Of a stretch of DNA of 64,000 nucleotides, positions 62,600 to 64,000 are shown in pieces. Position numbers and translations under genes: made by a program. Source of the DNA: Balanoglossus misakiensis (lineage: Eukaryota; Hemichordata). Position 1 is the first letter of the stretch, and the number at the start of each line of letters is the position of its first letter. The notes beneath the pieces are model-generated. The model made no database searches, was not told the origin of the DNA, and saw nothing but the letters and a program-made list of their open reading frames with translations. Where the stretch lies: the NCBI GenBank assembly GCA_040954595.2, contig CM082576.2:18724001-18788000 (forward strand), in the 5' to 3' direction.

Positions 62600-64000
62600 T
62601 GGGTGAAAATCATCAAAAAATGACAAATTTTCGACTTTGCAAAATCTCAAAATTTCGTCGATTTTTGAAAAAAATCATGAGTGAAAATCATCAAAAAATG
62701 ACAAATTTTCGGCTTTGCAAAATCTCAAAATTTGGTCGATTTTTGAAAAAAAAACATGGGTAAAAATCATCAAAAAATGACAAATTTTCGACTTTGCAAA
62801 ATCTCAAATTTCGTCGATTTTTGAAAAAAATCATGGGTGAAAATCATCAAAAAATGACACATTTTCGACTTTGCAAAATCTCAAAATTTTGTCGATTTTT
62901 GAAAAAAAAAATCATGGGTGAAAATAATCAAAAAATGACAAATTTTCGACTTTGCAAAATCTCAAAATTTCGTCGATTTTTTGAAAAAAAATCATGGGTG
63001 AAAATCATCAAAAAATGACAAATTTTCGACTTTGCAAAATCTCAAAATTTCGCAGATTTTTGAAAAAAAATCATGGGTGAAAATCATCAAAAAATGACAA
63101 ATTTTCGACTTTGCAAAATCTCAAAATTTCGTCGATTTTTGAAAAAAATCATGGGTGAAAATCATCAAAAAATGACAAATTTTCGACTTTGCAAAATCTC
63201 AAATTTCGTCGATTTTTGAAAAAAATCATGGGTGAAAATCATCAAAAAATGACAAATTTTCGACTTTGCAAAATCTCAAAATTTCGTCGATTTTTGAAAA
63301 AAATCATGGGTGAAAATCATCAAAAAATGACAAATTTTCGGCTTTGCAAAATCTCAAAATTTTGTCGATTTTTGAAAAAAAATCATGGGTTCGTTGATTT
63401 TTGAAAAAAAAGGGTGAAAATCATTAAAAAATTACAAATTTTCGAATTTGCAAAATCTCAAATTTCGTCGATTTTTGAAAAAAATCATGGGTGAAAATCA
63501 TTAATAAATGACAAATTTTCGACTTTGCAAAATCTCAAAATTTCGCAGATTTTTGAAAAAAATCATGGGTGAAAATCATCAAAAAATGACAAATTTTCGA
63601 CTTTGCAAAATCTCAAAATTTCGTAGATTTTTGAAAAAAATCATGGGTGAAAATCATCAAAAAATGACAAATTTTCGACTTTGCAAAATCTCAAAATTTC
63701 GTCGACTTTTGAAAAAAATCATGGGTGAAAATCATCAAAAAATGACAAATTTTCGTCTTTGCAAAATCTCAAAATTTTGTCGATTTTTGAAAAAAATCAT
63801 GGGTTCGTTCAATTTTGAAAAAAAACATGGGTGAAAATCATCAAAAAATGACAAATTTTCGACTTTGCAAAGTCTCAAAATTTCGTCAATTTTTGAGAAA
63901 AATCATGGGTGAAAATCATCAAAAAATGAAAAATTTTCGACTTTGCAAAATCTCAAAATTTCGTCGATTTTTGAGAAAAATCATGGGTGAAAATCATCAA
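62600..64000 (-). repeat. Inverted copy of about 50,170-51,560
   Basis: Collinear in reverse with the third 912-bp HOR copy and part of the second; paired positions sum to 114,169 (63,508-63,834 with 50,335-50,661; 63,189-63,404 with 50,765-50,980). Markers in order: GGTCG/GGCTTTG, GACACATT, long-A GATTATT, A6-TCG, CTGCG, AAATTTGAG, GGCTTTG, CAACG short unit, AAAGGGTG, ATTAATAAATG, CTGCG, CTACG, GTCGAC, short, TCTC. Few length differences are seen here. The window ends inside the block. Confidence 0.87.

Larger units (their letters stand above)
1..64000. other. No genes: open frames are repeat artefacts
   Basis: Reading frames of 60-160 codons lie on both strands throughout, for example 52,888-53,370 (160 codons, minus strand) and 30,061-30,540 (159 codons). 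All are reiterations of the same 26-residue translation (78/3), basic and Lys/Phe-rich, such as MGENHQKMTNF and FRLCKISKFRRF. They start and stop wherever a T-tract gains or loses a base. There is no codon-bias change, no domain, no signal peptide and no non-repeat sequence. No tRNA, rRNA or other RNA gene was recognised. Confidence 0.95.
56730..64000 (-). repeat. Satellite array, same 78-bp monomer, inverted orientation
   Basis: From this point to the window end every monomer reads as the reverse complement: GGGTGAAAATCATC, then ATGACAAATTTTCGACTTTG, then CAAAATCTCAAAATTTCGTC. The T-rich strand becomes A-rich at the same place. Variant monomers match those of 50.2-55.0 kb rather than the homogenised core at 15-47 kb. 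Homopolymer and CCC/GGG length changes are more frequent than in most of the forward array, especially between 56.7 and 62.0 kb. No gene or unique sequence is present. Confidence 0.97.

Noticed and set aside
1-64000. CRISPR array
   Set aside because: The units are contiguous 78-bp monomers with no unique spacers between conserved repeats, and there are no cas genes.
1-64000. CENP-B box or telomere-like motif
   Set aside because: No TTCG-N-CGGG type box or short telomeric tandem was seen in the canonical unit or the common variants.
56730-64000. Right arm as a simple fold-back chimera of the left arm
   Set aside because: The bases next to the junction pair with 54,985 and not with 56,729. 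Blocks are offset, one is duplicated, and the arms differ by indels. An assembly join is still possible but not a single-read fold-back.
1-64000. Transposon or retroelement ends within the array
   Set aside because: No target-site duplication, terminal inverted repeat with unique interior, or coding remnant was seen; all sequence resolves into monomer variants.

Overview
The whole 64-kb window is one satellite DNA array. I found no stretch that is not built from the same unit, and no protein-coding gene, RNA gene, transposon or CRISPR array. The basic monomer is 78 bp (about 27% GC in the canonical copy): a T7 tract, CAAAAATCGACG, TTTTGCAAAGTCG, a TTTGTCATTTTTTGATG block and TTCACCCATG. By length there are roughly 800 monomers. 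A 27-28 bp truncated monomer is interspersed at regular places. Tens of kilobases of AT-rich satellite with nested higher-order repeats point to a eukaryotic nuclear genome, probably a heterochromatic or centromere-like block. I cannot name the species; nothing in the window is diagnostic.

Layout. 1-7.1 kb: an older-looking zone with two copies of a ~1.7-kb block 5,375 bp apart, separated by the most degenerate monomers of the window (1.73-5.04 kb). 7.1-15.4 kb: modules of mixed monomer types, including a 686-bp duplication. 15.4-47.2 kb: a highly homogenised core made of one higher-order repeat (HOR) of 15 monomers plus two short units (1,230 bp, or 1,214 bp with a 16-bp deletion). It is further amplified as a 2,751-bp tandem duplication, a ~2.83-kb dimer, a ~3.77-kb duplication, a ~4.4-kb segment repeated 17.47 kb away, and a composite A/B block near 40.4-47.2 kb. 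47.2-56.7 kb: a different HOR family, with 912-bp and 711/630-bp periods.

At 56,729/56,730 the array reverses: every monomer from there to the end of the window is on the opposite strand. The inverted arm carries reverse-complement copies of blocks from 50.2-55.0 kb in matching order, with one block duplicated. It does not mirror the bases next to the junction, which argues against a simple fold-back read.

Open reading frames up to 160 codons occur throughout only because 78 is divisible by 3 and one of the six frames of the canonical unit has no stop. They are not credible genes. Single-base homopolymer length differences cluster in a few zones (about 31.6-32.7, 34.9-35.8, 37.1-38.8, 40.0-40.3 and 56.7-62.0 kb), so consensus error should be considered there. 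All comparisons were made by eye; identity values were not computed.
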